Source: Comamonadaceae bacterium (GTDB lineage: Bacteria > Pseudomonadota > Gammaproteobacteria > Burkholderiales > Burkholderiaceae_C). Taken from it: a stretch of 64,000 nt of DNA. Numbering within the stretch: the first letter of the stretch is position 1; every line of letters starts with the position of its first letter. Where the stretch lies: the NCBI GenBank assembly GCA_027485235.1, contig JAIXRJ010000046.1, forward strand, positions 248,001-312,000, in the 5' to 3' direction. The notes under the pieces are model-generated. The model ran no database searches. It worked only from the letters and a program-made list of their open reading frames with translations, and was not told where the DNA came from. Positions 1 to 9,466 of this stretch are shown here, in pieces. The position numbers were made by a program, and so were the translations under genes.

Positions 1-1314
1 CTCCCAGGCGGGGATCTTGGTCGCGTGGTCATGGCTGCCGTTTTCGTCGGCATAGCGCGGGTGCGGGCTGCGGGCGTACGGCAGGTCGAACACATGGTCC
101 ATCTCAGCGGTGGTGAGCGGGATGGGTGGTGGTGTGATCCAGACGTCGCGGGCGGTATGGCCTTCGCCATGCGCTTGCACCAGGCAGCGGGCGTTGCCGG
201 GGTTGGTTTCCAGGTGCAGCACGCGGTTGGCATGGGCATACAGCACAGCATCTTGCTTGACCTGCTCGTAGCTGGGCAGTCGGATCACGCTTTTGTCGCG
301 GGGCGGCACTTTGTGGGTGCCTTTGCCGCGAAGACTTGAGGATAAAGCCGGGTTGGGCACAAAGGTCAGCGGCTGAATGATGGGCTGAATAGCGGCTTGC
401 ACGGTGCGGGCTTGGGCCACAGCCGCCGACAAATCGGCTTCAACGTTTTTGGCGTTGTGGCCCTCGGCCACTTCTTTGGCTTCTTCCTCGCGGGCGCAAG
501 TGGCGCCCTGCTCTCGCGCTTGGTCCGAGATCATCAAATACGGGTTGATGTGCGCTTCCACATGGCCCGGCGTGTCCACGCTGGTGGAGTCGATTTCGAA
601 CCAACCCTCTGGCGTTTCGCGACGCACAAAGGCGGTGCCGCGCACGTCGGTGATCTGTTGCACCGGCTCGCGGGCGGCCAGGCGGTGGGCGATCTCGACA
701 ATGGCCCGTTCGGCGTTGCCGTACAAGAGCAAGTCGCATTTGCTGTCCACCACCACCGAGCGGCGGACTTTGTCAGACCAGTAGTCGTAATGCGCGATGC
801 GGCGCAGGCTGCCTTCGATGCCGCCCAGCACGATGGGCACTTCGGGAAAGGCTTCGCGGCAGCGCTGGCTGTAGACGATGGCGGCACGGTCAGGGCGCTT
901 GCCGCCCACGTCGCCCGCGGTGTAGGCGTCGTCGGTGCGGATTTTGCGGTCCGCCGTGTAGCGGTTGATCATGGAGTCCATGTTGCCGCTGGTCACGCCC
1001 CAAAACAGGTTGGGTTGACCGAGTTCTTTGAAGGCTTCGGCGCTGGTCCAGTCGGGCTGGGCGATGATGCCGACACGGAAACCCTGGTTTTCCAGCATCC
1101 GGCCAATCACGGCCATGCCGAAACTCGGGTGATCCACATAAGCATCACCCGTCACCAGCACGATGTCGCAGCTGTCCCAGCCCAGTTGCGTCATTTCGGC
1201 GCGGCTCATCGGCAAAAACGGGGCCGTGCCAAAGCGCTGCGCCCAGTACTTGCGGTAACTGGTCAGCGGTTTGGCGTCGCGCGGGAAGAAAGAGACGTCG
1301 GTGAAGGCGTTCAT
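1..1314 (-). CDS. ygiQ: YgiQ-family radical SAM protein (C-terminus cut by window edge)
   Basis: The first 438 codons of a YgiQ (UPF0313) protein, open at the window edge. The N-terminus begins [20 protein letters not shown] and continues with family-typical blocks such as [37 protein letters not shown] and [20 protein letters not shown]. In this family the radical-SAM CxxxCxxC cluster follows the segment that ends here ([11 protein letters not shown]), so the iron-sulfur ligands should lie just outside the window. The cellular role of YgiQ is not firmly established. The gene faces away from the DUF748 gene, so the roughly 100 bases upstream should hold both promoters. The ATG at 1314 has only a weak ribosome binding site, but homology starts there. 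Confidence 0.9.
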   Translation of the reverse strand, partial: MNAFTDVSFFPRDAKPLTSYRKYWAQRFGTAPFLPMSRAEMTQLGWDSCDIVLVTGDAYVDHPSFGMAVIGRMLENQGFRVGIIAQPDWTSAEAFKELGQPNLFWGVTSGNMDSMINRYTADRKIRTDDAYTAGDVGGKRPDRAAIVYSQRCREAFPEVPIVLGGIEGSLRRIAHYDYWSDKVRRSVVVDSKCDLLLYGNAERAIVEIAHRLAAREPVQQITDVRGTAFVRRETPEGWFEIDSTSVDTPGHVEAHINPYLMISDQAREQGATCAREEEAKEVAEGHNAKNVEADLSAAVAQARTVQAAIQPIIQPLTFVPNPALSSSLRGKGTHKVPPRDKSVIRLPSYEQVKQDAVLYAHANRVLHLETNPGNARCLVQAHGEGHTARDVWITPPPIPLTTAEMDHVFDLPYARSPHPRYADENGSHDHATKIPAWE

Positions 1315-1418
1315 GGGCTCAATGCTCGGGTAACCCGCTAGTGTAGGCGCTTGAGGCTGGACATGGCGCTGTGATGGTTATTGGGGACAATGCAGCAACG
1401 GGACTTCAGAATCAAAAA

Positions 1419-4400
1419 ATGACGATGCAAAGTAAACAGAGGCCTGGCCTCACGCGGCGACTGGGCACAGGGCGTGCGCTCAAAATAGGGGCCTGTTTGT
1501 TGGCAGCTTGGCTGCTGCTCTTGGCCTTTGGGTATTTTCTGGCCCCGCCGCTGGCCCGGTCTGTCCTGGCGTCACAACTGGGCAAGGCCTTGGGGCGCCA
1601 TGTGGCCATCGAGCGTGTCGCGATCAACCCACTGGCCCTGTCAGTGGACGTGACGGGGCTGTCCGTCAAAGACCGGGCTGGCACAGAGCAGTTGGGCTTT
1701 GCGCAACTGCACATCGACCTGTCGAGCGCTTCTGTGACGCAGGCGGGGATCGTGGTCGATGAAATGCGCTTGACGGCACCGCGTGTGGCCATCACGCGCC
1801 TGGCCGACGGGCGCTACGACATCTCGGATTGGCTGGACCACTGGGCGAGCGGGGCGCCAACCGGCTCGACCCCCCTGACCCGCTTTTCGCTGAACAACAT
1901 CCAAATCACGGACGGCCAGTTTCTGTTTGACGACCGCCCCAAAGGGGTGAAGCACACCGCCAGCTCGGTGAAGATCAGTTTGCCTTTCATCTCCAGCCTG
2001 CCTTACAAGGCCGATGTGTTGGTGTTGCCCGCCTTGTCGGCGGTGGTGGACGGCGCGCCCTTGGCGCTGCAGGGGCGCAGCCTGCCCTTTGCCAAGTCAC
2101 ACACCAGCTCGCTGAAGATCGACCTCGACAAGTTGGACCTCGCCAAACTTCAACCTTATTTGCCCAGCGGCCTGCCCTTGCGCCTGAACTCGGGCCAGTT
2201 GGCCACCCGCTTGAGCGTGGACTTTGCCCAATTGCCCGATGGCGTGCCCTCCCTGAGTCTGAGCGGTACGGCGCAATTGCAAGGACTGGACCTGACCGAC
2301 GCCGCTGGCAAGCCTTGGCTGGGGCTGGATTCGCTGGAGATGCATTTTGAAAAGTCCAGCCCCTTGCAACAACGTTGGCTGCTGGCGCAAGTGCATTTAC
2401 AGGGCTTGCGCTTGGGCCAAGACTCAAGCGATGCGCCTTTGCGGGTTCAAACCCTGTCGGCGAGGCAAGTTCAGGCCGACCTGCTGGCCCGCCGCATCGA
2501 TGCCGAGGCGCTGCAAGGCTCGGGCATCCTGGCGCGCATGGTCCGGTCTGCCGATGGCGCCTGGGTTTGGCTGCCGGTGTCTGGCTCAAGCAGCGCCACT
2601 GCGGTAGCCGCACCAGCCGAGAAGTCAGGCAGTATGGGCTGGTCGGGCCTGCTGGGGAGCCTGAGCCTGAATGAAATCGGTCTGCGCTTTGAAGACCGCA
2701 GCTTGTCGCCGGTCGCGGTGCAAGAGCTGACCCATGCCAGCTTGTCTGCCCATCAACTCGACATCCGCCCTGAGCGCGAGAACACCTTGACACTGAACGC
2801 CACGGTCAATCAGACCGGCCAACTCAAGGCCAGCGGATCGGTGCAGCTGCAGCCACTGGCCGTGCGTCTGGCGCTGGAAACCCAGGCTTTGCCGGTGGTG
2901 ACCATGCAAGCCTATGTGGCGCCTTACCTGAACACATCGATCGTGCAGGGCGTGTTTTCCAACAAGGGCACTCTGGACGTTCGCCAGTCTGCCGACAAGC
3001 TTTTGGCCAGCTACAAGGGAGGGCTGACGCTGGGCCAGTTTCGCGCCATGGACCCGGCCAACAGTGCGGATTTTTTGAGCTGGAAATCCCTTTACTTTGG
3101 CAACATTGACTTTCAGCTGGCGCCCGCTCAGCTGAACATCGGGGAAATCGCCCTCTCCGACTTTGACGCCCGGCTGATCCTCAGCCCGCAAGGGCAGCTC
3201 AACTTGGCAGACGTCCTGCGCAAACCGGCCAAGCCGAACGCCAACGCCCCAGCCAACACTGGCAAGAATGCCGCATCGACGGGCCCCACGTCGATGCCCA
3301 TTCAAGTGAGCAAAGTCACCCTGCAAAACGGGCGCGTGGATTTTTCTGACCGCTTTGTCAAACCCAACTACTCGGCCACCGTCACCCAACTGGGCGGCAG
3401 CGTCAAAGGCTTGTCGTCAGCGCCCGACACCCTGGCCGATCTGGCGCTGCGGGGTAACTATGGCAGTCATGCGCCTGTGCACATTGCGGCACGGTTCAAC
3501 CCGCTGACGGAGAAAAAATACCTGGACCTTCAGGCCAAAATTTCCGACATCGATCTGGTTGATTTTTCCCCTTATTCGGGCAAATACGCGGGCTACAACA
3601 TCTACAAAGGCAAGCTGTCCATGGACGCCACTTACAAGCTCCAAGACCGTCAACTCAGCGCAGAAAACCGGCTCTTGATTGACCAACTGACCTTTGGCGA
3701 CAAGGTGGCAAGCCTGGATGCCACCCAGTTGCCCGTGCAGTTGGCCATCTCTTTGCTCCAAAACAACCGCGGCCAAATCGACATCCAGTTGCCGATTGCA
3801 GGCTCTCTGGACGATCCACAATTTTCCATCGGAGGTTTGATCTTCAAGGTCATCGCCAACCTGTTTGTCAAAGCCGTCACCTCCCCCTTGGCGTTCTTGG
3901 GCTCGCTGTTGGGTGACAGCCAGGAGTTGTCGCAGCTGAGCTTTGCACCAGGCAGCGCCAGCCTGGACGAAGCCGCTGTGCAAAAGTTGCAAACCCTGTC
4001 CAAGGCGATGCGTGAGCGCGAGGGCTTGACCCTGGAGATCACCGCTGGCAGCGACAGCAGCACAGACACTGAGGGGCTCAAGCGCAGCCTGCTGGAGCGG
4101 GCTGTGCTGAGCGAAAAACGCAAAGGCATGACACCGTCGCAGCGCGAGAACACGCCCCTGGAGGACACGCGCTTGGACAGCAGCGACTACGCCACCTACT
4201 TGGCCCGCGCCTACCAGCAGGCCACATTCCCCAAGCCCCGCAACGTCCTGGGCCAGACCCAAGCGCTGACGGTGGACAACATGGAAAAACGGATGCTGGC
4301 CAACCTGTCTGTGGGTGACGAAGAGCTGCGCGCACTGGCCACACGCCGTGCGCAAGTGGTGCAAGCCTGGCTGTTGGCGCAAGGCCAAGTGCCCTTGAGT

Positions 4401-4490
4401 CGGATTTTCCTGCTGCCCGTCAAAGTGGCAACCTCCGCCAAGGGCGCGGCGGATGCGGGCCACAACGGCGTGATTTTCTCTTTGCGCTGA
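1419..4490 (+). CDS. DUF748 / AsmA-like envelope protein, about 1023 aa
   Basis: A large protein with one N-terminal membrane anchor (about residues 21-43: LKIGACLLAAWLLLLAFGYF) followed by a long periplasmic region. That region carries AsmA-like beta repeats (for example IERVAINPLALSVDVTGLSV) typical of DUF748 proteins, which belong to the AsmA/TamB superfamily linked to outer-membrane lipid homeostasis. The last 150 residues resemble an OmpA-like segment (LSFAPGSASLDEAAVQKLQ), as often seen in this family. The start is uncertain: the frame is open to GTG 1371 and ATG 1374, but the ATG at 1419 places the hydrophobic anchor at the usual distance and follows a GACAAT box. It is transcribed away from ygiQ. 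No specific function can be given. Confidence 0.8.
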   Translation: MTMQSKQRPGLTRRLGTGRALKIGACLLAAWLLLLAFGYFLAPPLARSVLASQLGKALGRHVAIERVAINPLALSVDVTGLSVKDRAGTEQLGFAQLHIDLSSASVTQAGIVVDEMRLTAPRVAITRLADGRYDISDWLDHWASGAPTGSTPLTRFSLNNIQITDGQFLFDDRPKGVKHTASSVKISLPFISSLPYKADVLVLPALSAVVDGAPLALQGRSLPFAKSHTSSLKIDLDKLDLAKLQPYLPSGLPLRLNSGQLATRLSVDFAQLPDGVPSLSLSGTAQLQGLDLTDAAGKPWLGLDSLEMHFEKSSPLQQRWLLAQVHLQGLRLGQDSSDAPLRVQTLSARQVQADLLARRIDAEALQGSGILARMVRSADGAWVWLPVSGSSSATAVAAPAEKSGSMGWSGLLGSLSLNEIGLRFEDRSLSPVAVQELTHASLSAHQLDIRPERENTLTLNATVNQTGQLKASGSVQLQPLAVRLALETQALPVVTMQAYVAPYLNTSIVQGVFSNKGTLDVRQSADKLLASYKGGLTLGQFRAMDPANSADFLSWKSLYFGNIDFQLAPAQLNIGEIALSDFDARLILSPQGQLNLADVLRKPAKPNANAPANTGKNAASTGPTSMPIQVSKVTLQNGRVDFSDRFVKPNYSATVTQLGGSVKGLSSAPDTLADLALRGNYGSHAPVHIAARFNPLTEKKYLDLQAKISDIDLVDFSPYSGKYAGYNIYKGKLSMDATYKLQDRQLSAENRLLIDQLTFGDKVASLDATQLPVQLAISLLQNNRGQIDIQLPIAGSLDDPQFSIGGLIFKVIANLFVKAVTSPLAFLGSLLGDSQELSQLSFAPGSASLDEAAVQKLQTLSKAMREREGLTLEITAGSDSSTDTEGLKRSLLERAVLSEKRKGMTPSQRENTPLEDTRLDSSDYATYLARAYQQATFPKPRNVLGQTQALTVDNMEKRMLANLSVGDEELRALATRRAQVVQAWLLAQGQVPLSRIFLLPVKVATSAKGAADAGHNGVIFSLR

Positions 4491-4656
4491 GCGTATCGCT
4501 GAGCGGTTCTTGCCCGGCGGCAGGGTCACCCTGCACTTTGCCCTGCCCGAGGCGAACGCGGCCGCCCTCGCGAACCGCCGAGCGAGCGCGCAGGTGGCCA
4601 ACGGAGTGGTTGGATGACGGCAACGCCCACTGAGGACCGGCACGGATAATGCCGTG

Positions 4657-5250
4657 ATGCCCGATCAAATGCCCCTGAACCAACCCGAATCCAAAACCGA
4701 CTTGTTTCTCTCTTTCACCATCCTCGCGCTGCAAGGTTTCGGCGGCGTGCTGGCGGTTGTTCAACGCGAGCTGGTCGAGAAAAAGCGCTGGATGACGCGA
4801 GAGCAATTTGTGGAGGATTGGGCCGTGGCCCAAATCCTGCCCGGCCCGAATGTGATCAACCTGTCGCTGATGATCGGCGGCCGCTACTTTGGCCTGGAGG
4901 GTGCACTGGCCGGCGTTGCAGGCATGCTGCTGGCGCCTTTGGTGGTGGTCTTGCTCCTGGCCATGGTCTTCGGCAGCGTCTCGGATGCCGCCTGGGCCCA
5001 AGGCGCTTTGCGCGGCATGGGCGCTGTATCGGCAGGCTTGATTGCGGCTGTCGGCCTCAAAATGATGTCGGCCTTGCGCGCCAACCCGATGGGCATGCCC
5101 GTGTGCGTGGCGCTGGCGCTGGCCAGCTTTGTTGGCGTGGGCATTTTGCGCTGGCCATTGGCTTATGTGCTGCTGGGCACGGGCTTGCTGGCTTGCAGTT
5201 GGGCTTATTGGCAACTGGCCAAACAAGCCTTGGATGGAACTCGCCCATGA
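4657..5250 (+). CDS. chrA1: Chromate transporter, first half (short-chain ChrA)
   Basis: A membrane protein of about 197 residues with one CHR domain. It has the family block GFGGVLAVVQRELVEKKRWM, then AQILPGPNVINLSLMIGG, followed by several hydrophobic helices. Short-chain ChrA proteins are usually encoded as adjacent pairs that work together as a chromate or sulfate-type anion exporter. Here the next gene is the partner and the stop overlaps its ATG by four bases, so the two are translationally coupled. A GTG lies one codon before the ATG used here. Nothing nearby looks like a ChrB regulator, so a specific role in chromate resistance is only inferred from the family. Confidence 0.87.
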   Translation: MPDQMPLNQPESKTDLFLSFTILALQGFGGVLAVVQRELVEKKRWMTREQFVEDWAVAQILPGPNVINLSLMIGGRYFGLEGALAGVAGMLLAPLVVVLLLAMVFGSVSDAAWAQGALRGMGAVSAGLIAAVGLKMMSALRANPMGMPVCVALALASFVGVGILRWPLAYVLLGTGLLACSWAYWQLAKQALDGTRP

Positions 5251-5849
5251 ACCCGGTGCTGCACTTGAGTGCCAGTGACTGGTTGAGCCTGTTCACGCAT
5301 TTCGCCTCGCTGTCCTTGTTGGCGGTGGGGGGTGTCATCACCGCGGCGCCCGACATGCACCGCTACCTGGTGGATGAAACCCATTGGCTGAACGATGCGC
5401 AGTTCACCTCATCGATTGCGCTGGCGCAAGCGGCGCCAGGACCCAATATCTTGTTCGTGGCACTGATGGGCTGGCATCTGGGCCTGAATGCGGGTGCCGG
5501 GCTGGGCGGCGGCTGGATGAGTGTGGCGCTGGCCAGTCTGGGGGTGGTGGTGACAATGCTGGGCATCATGCTGCCCTCTTCCATCCTGACCTACACCGCC
5601 ACACGCTGGGCGCACCAGCACCGCGACAACATGGGTATCCGGGCCTTCAAGTCCGGCATGGCGCCCATCGTGATGGCCCTGCTGCTGTCGACCGCATGGC
5701 TGCTGACCCTGACGCACGACCAGCCATCACGCGATTGGCCGCTGTATGCGCTGACCGCCCTGACCGCTTTGGTGGTCTGGCGCACCCAAGTGCATTTGCT
5801 GTGGCTGATTGGCTTGGGTGCTCTGCTGGGTGGCTTGGGCTGGATTTGA
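5247..5849 (+). CDS. chrA2: Chromate transporter, second half (short-chain ChrA)
   Basis: A 200-residue membrane protein, the second single-domain CHR protein of the pair. It shows the matching motif LAVGGVITAAPDMHRYLVDE and ALAQAAPGPNILFVALMGWH, then hydrophobic helices to the C-terminus. The ATG at 5247 overlaps the TGA of the first half (ATGA). The same frame is open much further upstream, but that part is antisense-like and lies over the first gene; homology begins at the coupled ATG. It is not a frameshifted long ChrA, because both halves have complete ends and each carries its own PGPN motif. Confidence 0.87.
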   Translation: MNPVLHLSASDWLSLFTHFASLSLLAVGGVITAAPDMHRYLVDETHWLNDAQFTSSIALAQAAPGPNILFVALMGWHLGLNAGAGLGGGWMSVALASLGVVVTMLGIMLPSSILTYTATRWAHQHRDNMGIRAFKSGMAPIVMALLLSTAWLLTLTHDQPSRDWPLYALTALTALVVWRTQVHLLWLIGLGALLGGLGWI

Positions 5850-5855
5850 GGTGGA

Positions 5856-6206
5856 TCAGCGCGGACTCTCGAAAAACACCGTGTTCGAGTAATCGCTGAT
5901 CTCGAAATAGACCTTCTTCTCACCGTCGTCGACCTGCATGTTCAGGTTTTCATCCAGCACACCATAGCCATAACGGTAAGCGCGGGGCATTTTGTCGTCG
6001 GTACCCAAGGCGGTGCTGACTTTGTCCACCTTGATGAATCGGCGTACCAATTTGTCACCTGCGTAGACCTCCATCACACCGTTGGTGCCCGTCCAGTTCT
6101 GGATGCTGCGGCCGATTTTGTTTTGCTGCTCTTGTGTGCAAGCGGCCAACAGGCAGGCCGCACTGACAGCGAAGATCAAGCCGATTCGGGGGGTGTTTTT
6201 GGACAT
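5856..6206 (-). CDS. Small predicted lipoprotein of unknown function
   Basis: A 116-residue protein with a lipoprotein signal: a hydrophobic stretch then LLAAC, with Cys23 as the expected lipidated residue. The mature part (IGRSIQNWTGTNGVMEVYAG and onward) has no motif I recognise; it is rich in charged residues and includes KKVYFEISDY near the end. The start at 6206 is supported by a strong AGGGAG eight bases before the ATG; an upstream in-frame ATG at 6227 lacks such a site. The gene converges on the chromate transporter pair with only six bases between the stops. It probably resides at the outer or inner membrane facing the periplasm. Confidence 0.75.
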   Translation of the reverse strand: MSKNTPRIGLIFAVSAACLLAACTQEQQNKIGRSIQNWTGTNGVMEVYAGDKLVRRFIKVDKVSTALGTDDKMPRAYRYGYGVLDENLNMQVDDGEKKVYFEISDYSNTVFFESPR

Positions 6207-6250
6207 GGCGTACTCCCTTTTTTTCAATGGTTGGATGCTTTGACAGCATC

Positions 6251-6985
6251 TTAGCTGCGCTGGCGCAAGGCCTCATAGAGACACACGCCACTGGCCACAG
6301 AGACGTTCAGGCTCTCGACTGCGCCGCGCATCGGAATGCTGACCAATTCATCGCAGTTTTTACGGGTCAGCTGGCGCATGCCGTCGCCTTCAGCGCCCAA
6401 CACCAAGGCGGTGGGCACTTTCAAGTCGGCTTGGTAAATGGTGCGCGCTGCATCGTCACTGGTGCCAATGACCCAGATGCTGCGTTCTTTGAGTTCGCCC
6501 AAGGTCCGCGCCAAATTCGTGACCATGAAATAGGGCATGGTTTCGGCCGCACCGCTGGCCACCTTGGCCACGGTGGCGTTGATGCCCGCCGCGTGGTCTT
6601 TGGGAGCGATCACGGCGTGTGCGCCAGCGCCGTCGGCCACGCGCAGGCAAGCGCCCAGGTTGTGCGGGTCGGTCACACCGTCGAGCACCAAGAGCAAGGG
6701 AGGGCCTTGCACGGTGTCGAGCAAGTCGTCCAGCGAATGGTTTTGGGGCATGGGCGCGACCATGGCCACCACGCCCTGGTGGCCGTGACCACCGGCCAGT
6801 TTGGCCAGACGTTCATTGTCTGACTCGATCATGCGCATGCCCGAATCGCGGGCCTTGTCGATGAACTGGCGCATGCGCGCATCGCGGCGCGTGACCTCGT
6901 AATGGATTTCAACAACGGATTGGGGGGCGATCTTGAGGCGAACGCCCACGGCGTGAAAGCCGAACAGCACTTTGTGGGAAGACAT
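6251..6985 (-). CDS. rlmB: 23S rRNA (guanosine-2'-O)-methyltransferase RlmB
   Basis: A 244-residue SPOUT-family methyltransferase that in E. coli modifies G2251 of 23S rRNA. An N-terminal substrate-binding domain (KVLFGFHAVGVRLKIAPQSV) precedes the SpoU domain, with the three knot motifs LVLDGVTDPHNLGACLRVAD, ALVLGAEGDGMRQLTRK and SIPMRGAVESLNVSVASGV. The Asn in motif 1, the Gly-rich motif 2 and the NVSVA loop of motif 3 are all present, so the enzyme looks intact. The ATG at 6985 (MSSHKVLFG) matches the family start; the frame stays open further upstream without homology. Next downstream is the small lipoprotein gene. Confidence 0.93.
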   Translation of the reverse strand: MSSHKVLFGFHAVGVRLKIAPQSVVEIHYEVTRRDARMRQFIDKARDSGMRMIESDNERLAKLAGGHGHQGVVAMVAPMPQNHSLDDLLDTVQGPPLLLVLDGVTDPHNLGACLRVADGAGAHAVIAPKDHAAGINATVAKVASGAAETMPYFMVTNLARTLGELKERSIWVIGTSDDAARTIYQADLKVPTALVLGAEGDGMRQLTRKNCDELVSIPMRGAVESLNVSVASGVCLYEALRQRS

Positions 6986-7053
6986 GCCGTGATTATCGCG
7001 GGTCCCCGCTGGCACTGCCCAAGAGCACGAGGCGTTTGGCGTGCACAAGCATT

Positions 7054-7743
7054 TCAGATGGGCAAGGAAGTCGACTCGTTCAAGCGCCCCGCCTGGATCA
7101 GCAGACTGCGCTCGCACTTGGCGGCCAGTTGGCGGTCGTGCGTGACCAGGACCAAGGTCGTGCCTTGCTCCCGGTTGAGGGCGAACATCAAGTCCATGAT
7201 GGCCTCGCCCGTGGCGTGGTCCAGACTGCCGGTGGGCTCGTCGGCCAGCAGCACATCGGGCTGCACCACAAAGGCACGGGCCAGCGCCACGCGCTGTTGC
7301 TCGCCGCCGCTGAGCACCTTGGGCAAATGCTTCAAGCGCTCCCCCAGGCCCACGCGCTGCAGCATGGCAGTGGCGATGCCGCGGGCATCGGGGCGATCGG
7401 CCAGCTCCAGGGGCAGCATGACGTTTTCAAGCGCTGTCAGGTTGGGCATGAGCTGAAAGCTCTGGAACACAAAACCCACATGCTGGGCCCGCACGGCCGC
7501 ACGTTGGTCTTCGGACAAATCGAACAGCGATTGGCCCGCCAGGACCACCTGTCCGGTGCTGGGCGTGTCCAATCCGGCGAGGATGGCCAGCAGCGTGCTT
7601 TTGCCCGAGCCGGAAGCACCGACAATGGCCGCTGTTTCCCCCGCGTTCAATGAGAAATTGATATCGCGCAAAATGTTCAGTTCACCACTGGCATCTCTGA
7701 CAGTTTTGGATACGCCACGCACGGCAAGGATGGATTCAGGCAT
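7054..7743 (-). CDS. ABC transporter ATP-binding protein (YbbA/LolD-like)
   Basis: A 229-residue ABC ATPase. Walker A is GASGSGKST (about 42-50), the Q-loop region is FVFQSFQLMPNLTALENVML, the signature is LSGGEQQR (about 144-151) and Walker B is VLLADEPTG. The LolD/MacB-like subfamily is indicated by sequence; E. coli YbbA is encoded divergently from tesA exactly as here. No permease gene is next to it in this window. Its start codon shares the tetranucleotide CATG (7741-7744) with the start of the opposite gene, so the ribosome binding site (AAAGGTG) lies inside the neighbour's coding sequence. Confidence 0.9.
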   Translation of the reverse strand: MPESILAVRGVSKTVRDASGELNILRDINFSLNAGETAAIVGASGSGKSTLLAILAGLDTPSTGQVVLAGQSLFDLSEDQRAAVRAQHVGFVFQSFQLMPNLTALENVMLPLELADRPDARGIATAMLQRVGLGERLKHLPKVLSGGEQQRVALARAFVVQPDVLLADEPTGSLDHATGEAIMDLMFALNREQGTTLVLVTHDRQLAAKCERSLLIQAGRLNESTSLPI

Positions 7744-8392
7744 GCACACACCTTTGTTGAGACGACGCCACTTTAACTGGACCCTGCTGGCCCTTGCCTG
7801 CTGGGGCTTTGCCGCGCCAGCCATGGCGGCCTCCGGGCAGCGCATTTTGGTGGTAGGCGACTCGCTCAGCGCCGAGTACGGGCTGGCACGCGGCACCGGT
7901 TGGGTGGCCTTGCTGCAAAAACAGCTGGCCACCGAAAAGCCGGGGGTTCAAGTCATCAACGCCAGCATCAGCGGCGACACGACCTCGGGCGGGCGCTCTC
8001 GCCTGCCCGCCTTGCTGCAACGCCACCAACCCAGCCATGTGGTGATCGAGTTGGGGGGCAACGACGCCCTGCGCGGCCTGCCCATGAGCATGACACAAGA
8101 CAACTTGCTGGCCATGACGAAGCATTCCCAAGCGGCCGGGGCGCAAGTGCTGCTTCTGGGCATGCAAATGCCGCCCAATTACGGCCCCGACATGGCGCGG
8201 CAGTTTGAAGCCGCCTACGCCCAAGTGGCCAAAAGCCAAAAGGCGGCGCTGGTGCCATTCTTTTTGAAAAGCGTGGGCGATGACCCCGAGCCGCTCAAAT
8301 GGTTTCAGGCCGATCGCATCCATCCCAACGAAGCCGCGCAGCCGCGCCTGCTGGCCAATGTTTGGCCCACCCTCAAGAAACAACTGAAATGA
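7742..8392 (+). CDS. tesA: Periplasmic arylesterase / lysophospholipase, TesA-like GDSL hydrolase
   Basis: A 216-residue secreted SGNH/GDSL hydrolase. It has a signal peptide of about 29 residues ending APAMA, then block I VVGDSLSAEYG with the catalytic Ser40-type residue, block II around NASISGDTTSGG, block III GGNDALRG and the catalytic Asp/His in block V DRIHPN. This is the TesA/arylesterase group, acting on short acyl esters, thioesters or lysophospholipids in the periplasm. Its ATG lies within the start of the divergent ABC ATPase gene. Its TGA overlaps the ATG of mnmH (ATGA), so the two plus-strand genes are translationally coupled. Confidence 0.9.
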   Translation: MHTPLLRRRHFNWTLLALACWGFAAPAMAASGQRILVVGDSLSAEYGLARGTGWVALLQKQLATEKPGVQVINASISGDTTSGGRSRLPALLQRHQPSHVVIELGGNDALRGLPMSMTQDNLLAMTKHSQAAGAQVLLLGMQMPPNYGPDMARQFEAAYAQVAKSQKAALVPFFLKSVGDDPEPLKWFQADRIHPNEAAQPRLLANVWPTLKKQLK

Positions 8393-9447
8393 GCCTTCAC
8401 CTGATCTCGGCCTTTGAAGCCATGGGCCGACTGAACGAGTTTGACGCCATCCTGGACGCGCGCTCGGAAGGCGAACACGCCGAAGACCACCTGCCCGGCG
8501 CTTTGAGCTGGCCATCGCTCAACAACGAAGAGCGCATCAAGGTGGGCACGCTGTACAAACAGGTCAACCCCTTTGAGGCGCAAAAAGTGGGGGCGGCGCT
8601 GGTGGCCAAAAACATCGCCCGCCACATCGAAACGCAGGTGATGGACAAGCCGCGCCACTGGCAGCCGCTGGTCTACTGCTGGCGCGGGGGCAAGCGCAGC
8701 AACTCGCTGGCGCTGATCCTGGGGCAAATTGGCTTCAAGGTGCACCTGATCGAAGGCGGCTATAAAGCCTTTCGCAAAGGGGTGATGGAAGACACACCGC
8801 GTCAAGCACAGCGCCTGCAGTTCAAGGTGCTTTGCGGCCCCACCGGTTCGGGCAAAACGCGCCTGCTGCAAGCCTTGGCGCAAGAAGGGAACCAGGTGCT
8901 TGATCTGGAAGCCATTGCCTGCCACCGCAGCTCCGTGCTGGGCTTGATTCCGGGCACGCCGCAGCCCACCCAAAAGGCGTTTGACACACAGGTGTGGGAT
9001 GCGTTGCGGGGCTTCAGCGCGGACCGCCCAGTGTTTGTGGAAGCCGAAAGCAAAAAGGTCGGCAACTTGGCGGTGCCGGACGAACTGATGGTGGCCATGC
9101 GGGCCAGCCCCTGTCTGCGGGTAGACCTGTCGCTGGAGAACCGCGTGAATTTGCTGCTGGAGGACTATGCGTTCTTCACAGAGGACCGCGCTCTGTTTGC
9201 CGACCGGCTGGAGCGCCTGACGGCACTGCGTGGCAAGGCTGTGGTGCAAGCTTGGCAAGAACGCATTGAACGGGGCGAAATGCGAGAGGTGGTGAGCGAA
9301 TTGCTCTCAGGCCACTACGACCCGGGGTACGAGACCTCCACCGGCAACAACTTCGTGCATTACGCCCAAGCGCCGCTGGTCACACCGGCAAGTCACAGCA
9401 TGGCGGACATGCTGGCTTTGGCGAAGGATCTCAAGCCAAGGCCTTGA
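8389..9447 (+). CDS. mnmH: tRNA 2-selenouridine / geranyl-2-thiouridine synthase
   Basis: A 352-residue protein with an N-terminal rhodanese domain and a C-terminal P-loop domain, the architecture of SelU/MnmH. It replaces sulfur with selenium at the wobble 2-thiouridine of tRNAs for Lys, Glu and Gln, via a geranylated intermediate. The essential rhodanese cysteine falls at residue 97 in YCWRGG, the same number as in E. coli. The P-loop GPTGSGKT is at 150-157. The enzyme needs selenophosphate from SelD, which is not encoded in this window. The ATG overlaps the tesA stop. Confidence 0.95.
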   Translation: MSLHLISAFEAMGRLNEFDAILDARSEGEHAEDHLPGALSWPSLNNEERIKVGTLYKQVNPFEAQKVGAALVAKNIARHIETQVMDKPRHWQPLVYCWRGGKRSNSLALILGQIGFKVHLIEGGYKAFRKGVMEDTPRQAQRLQFKVLCGPTGSGKTRLLQALAQEGNQVLDLEAIACHRSSVLGLIPGTPQPTQKAFDTQVWDALRGFSADRPVFVEAESKKVGNLAVPDELMVAMRASPCLRVDLSLENRVNLLLEDYAFFTEDRALFADRLERLTALRGKAVVQAWQERIERGEMREVVSELLSGHYDPGYETSTGNNFVHYAQAPLVTPASHSMADMLALAKDLKPRP

Positions 9448-9466
9448 TCTGCCCGGATCAGGTGAC

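Noticed and set aside
3417..4643. A 408-codon open frame on the minus strand opposite the DUF748 gene
   Set aside because: Gln/Val/His-rich shadow; the opposite strand encodes a coherent DUF748 protein.
4491..4656. Inverted repeat GCAGGGT/ACCCTGC at 4520-4534 as a terminator
   Set aside because: Only one base in the centre and no T-run. It may be chance in GC-rich DNA; nothing else was seen in this gap.
4657..5849. A frameshifted long-chain chromate transporter
   Set aside because: Each half has a full CHR domain, its own PGPN motif and normal ends. Paired short-chain proteins are a known form.
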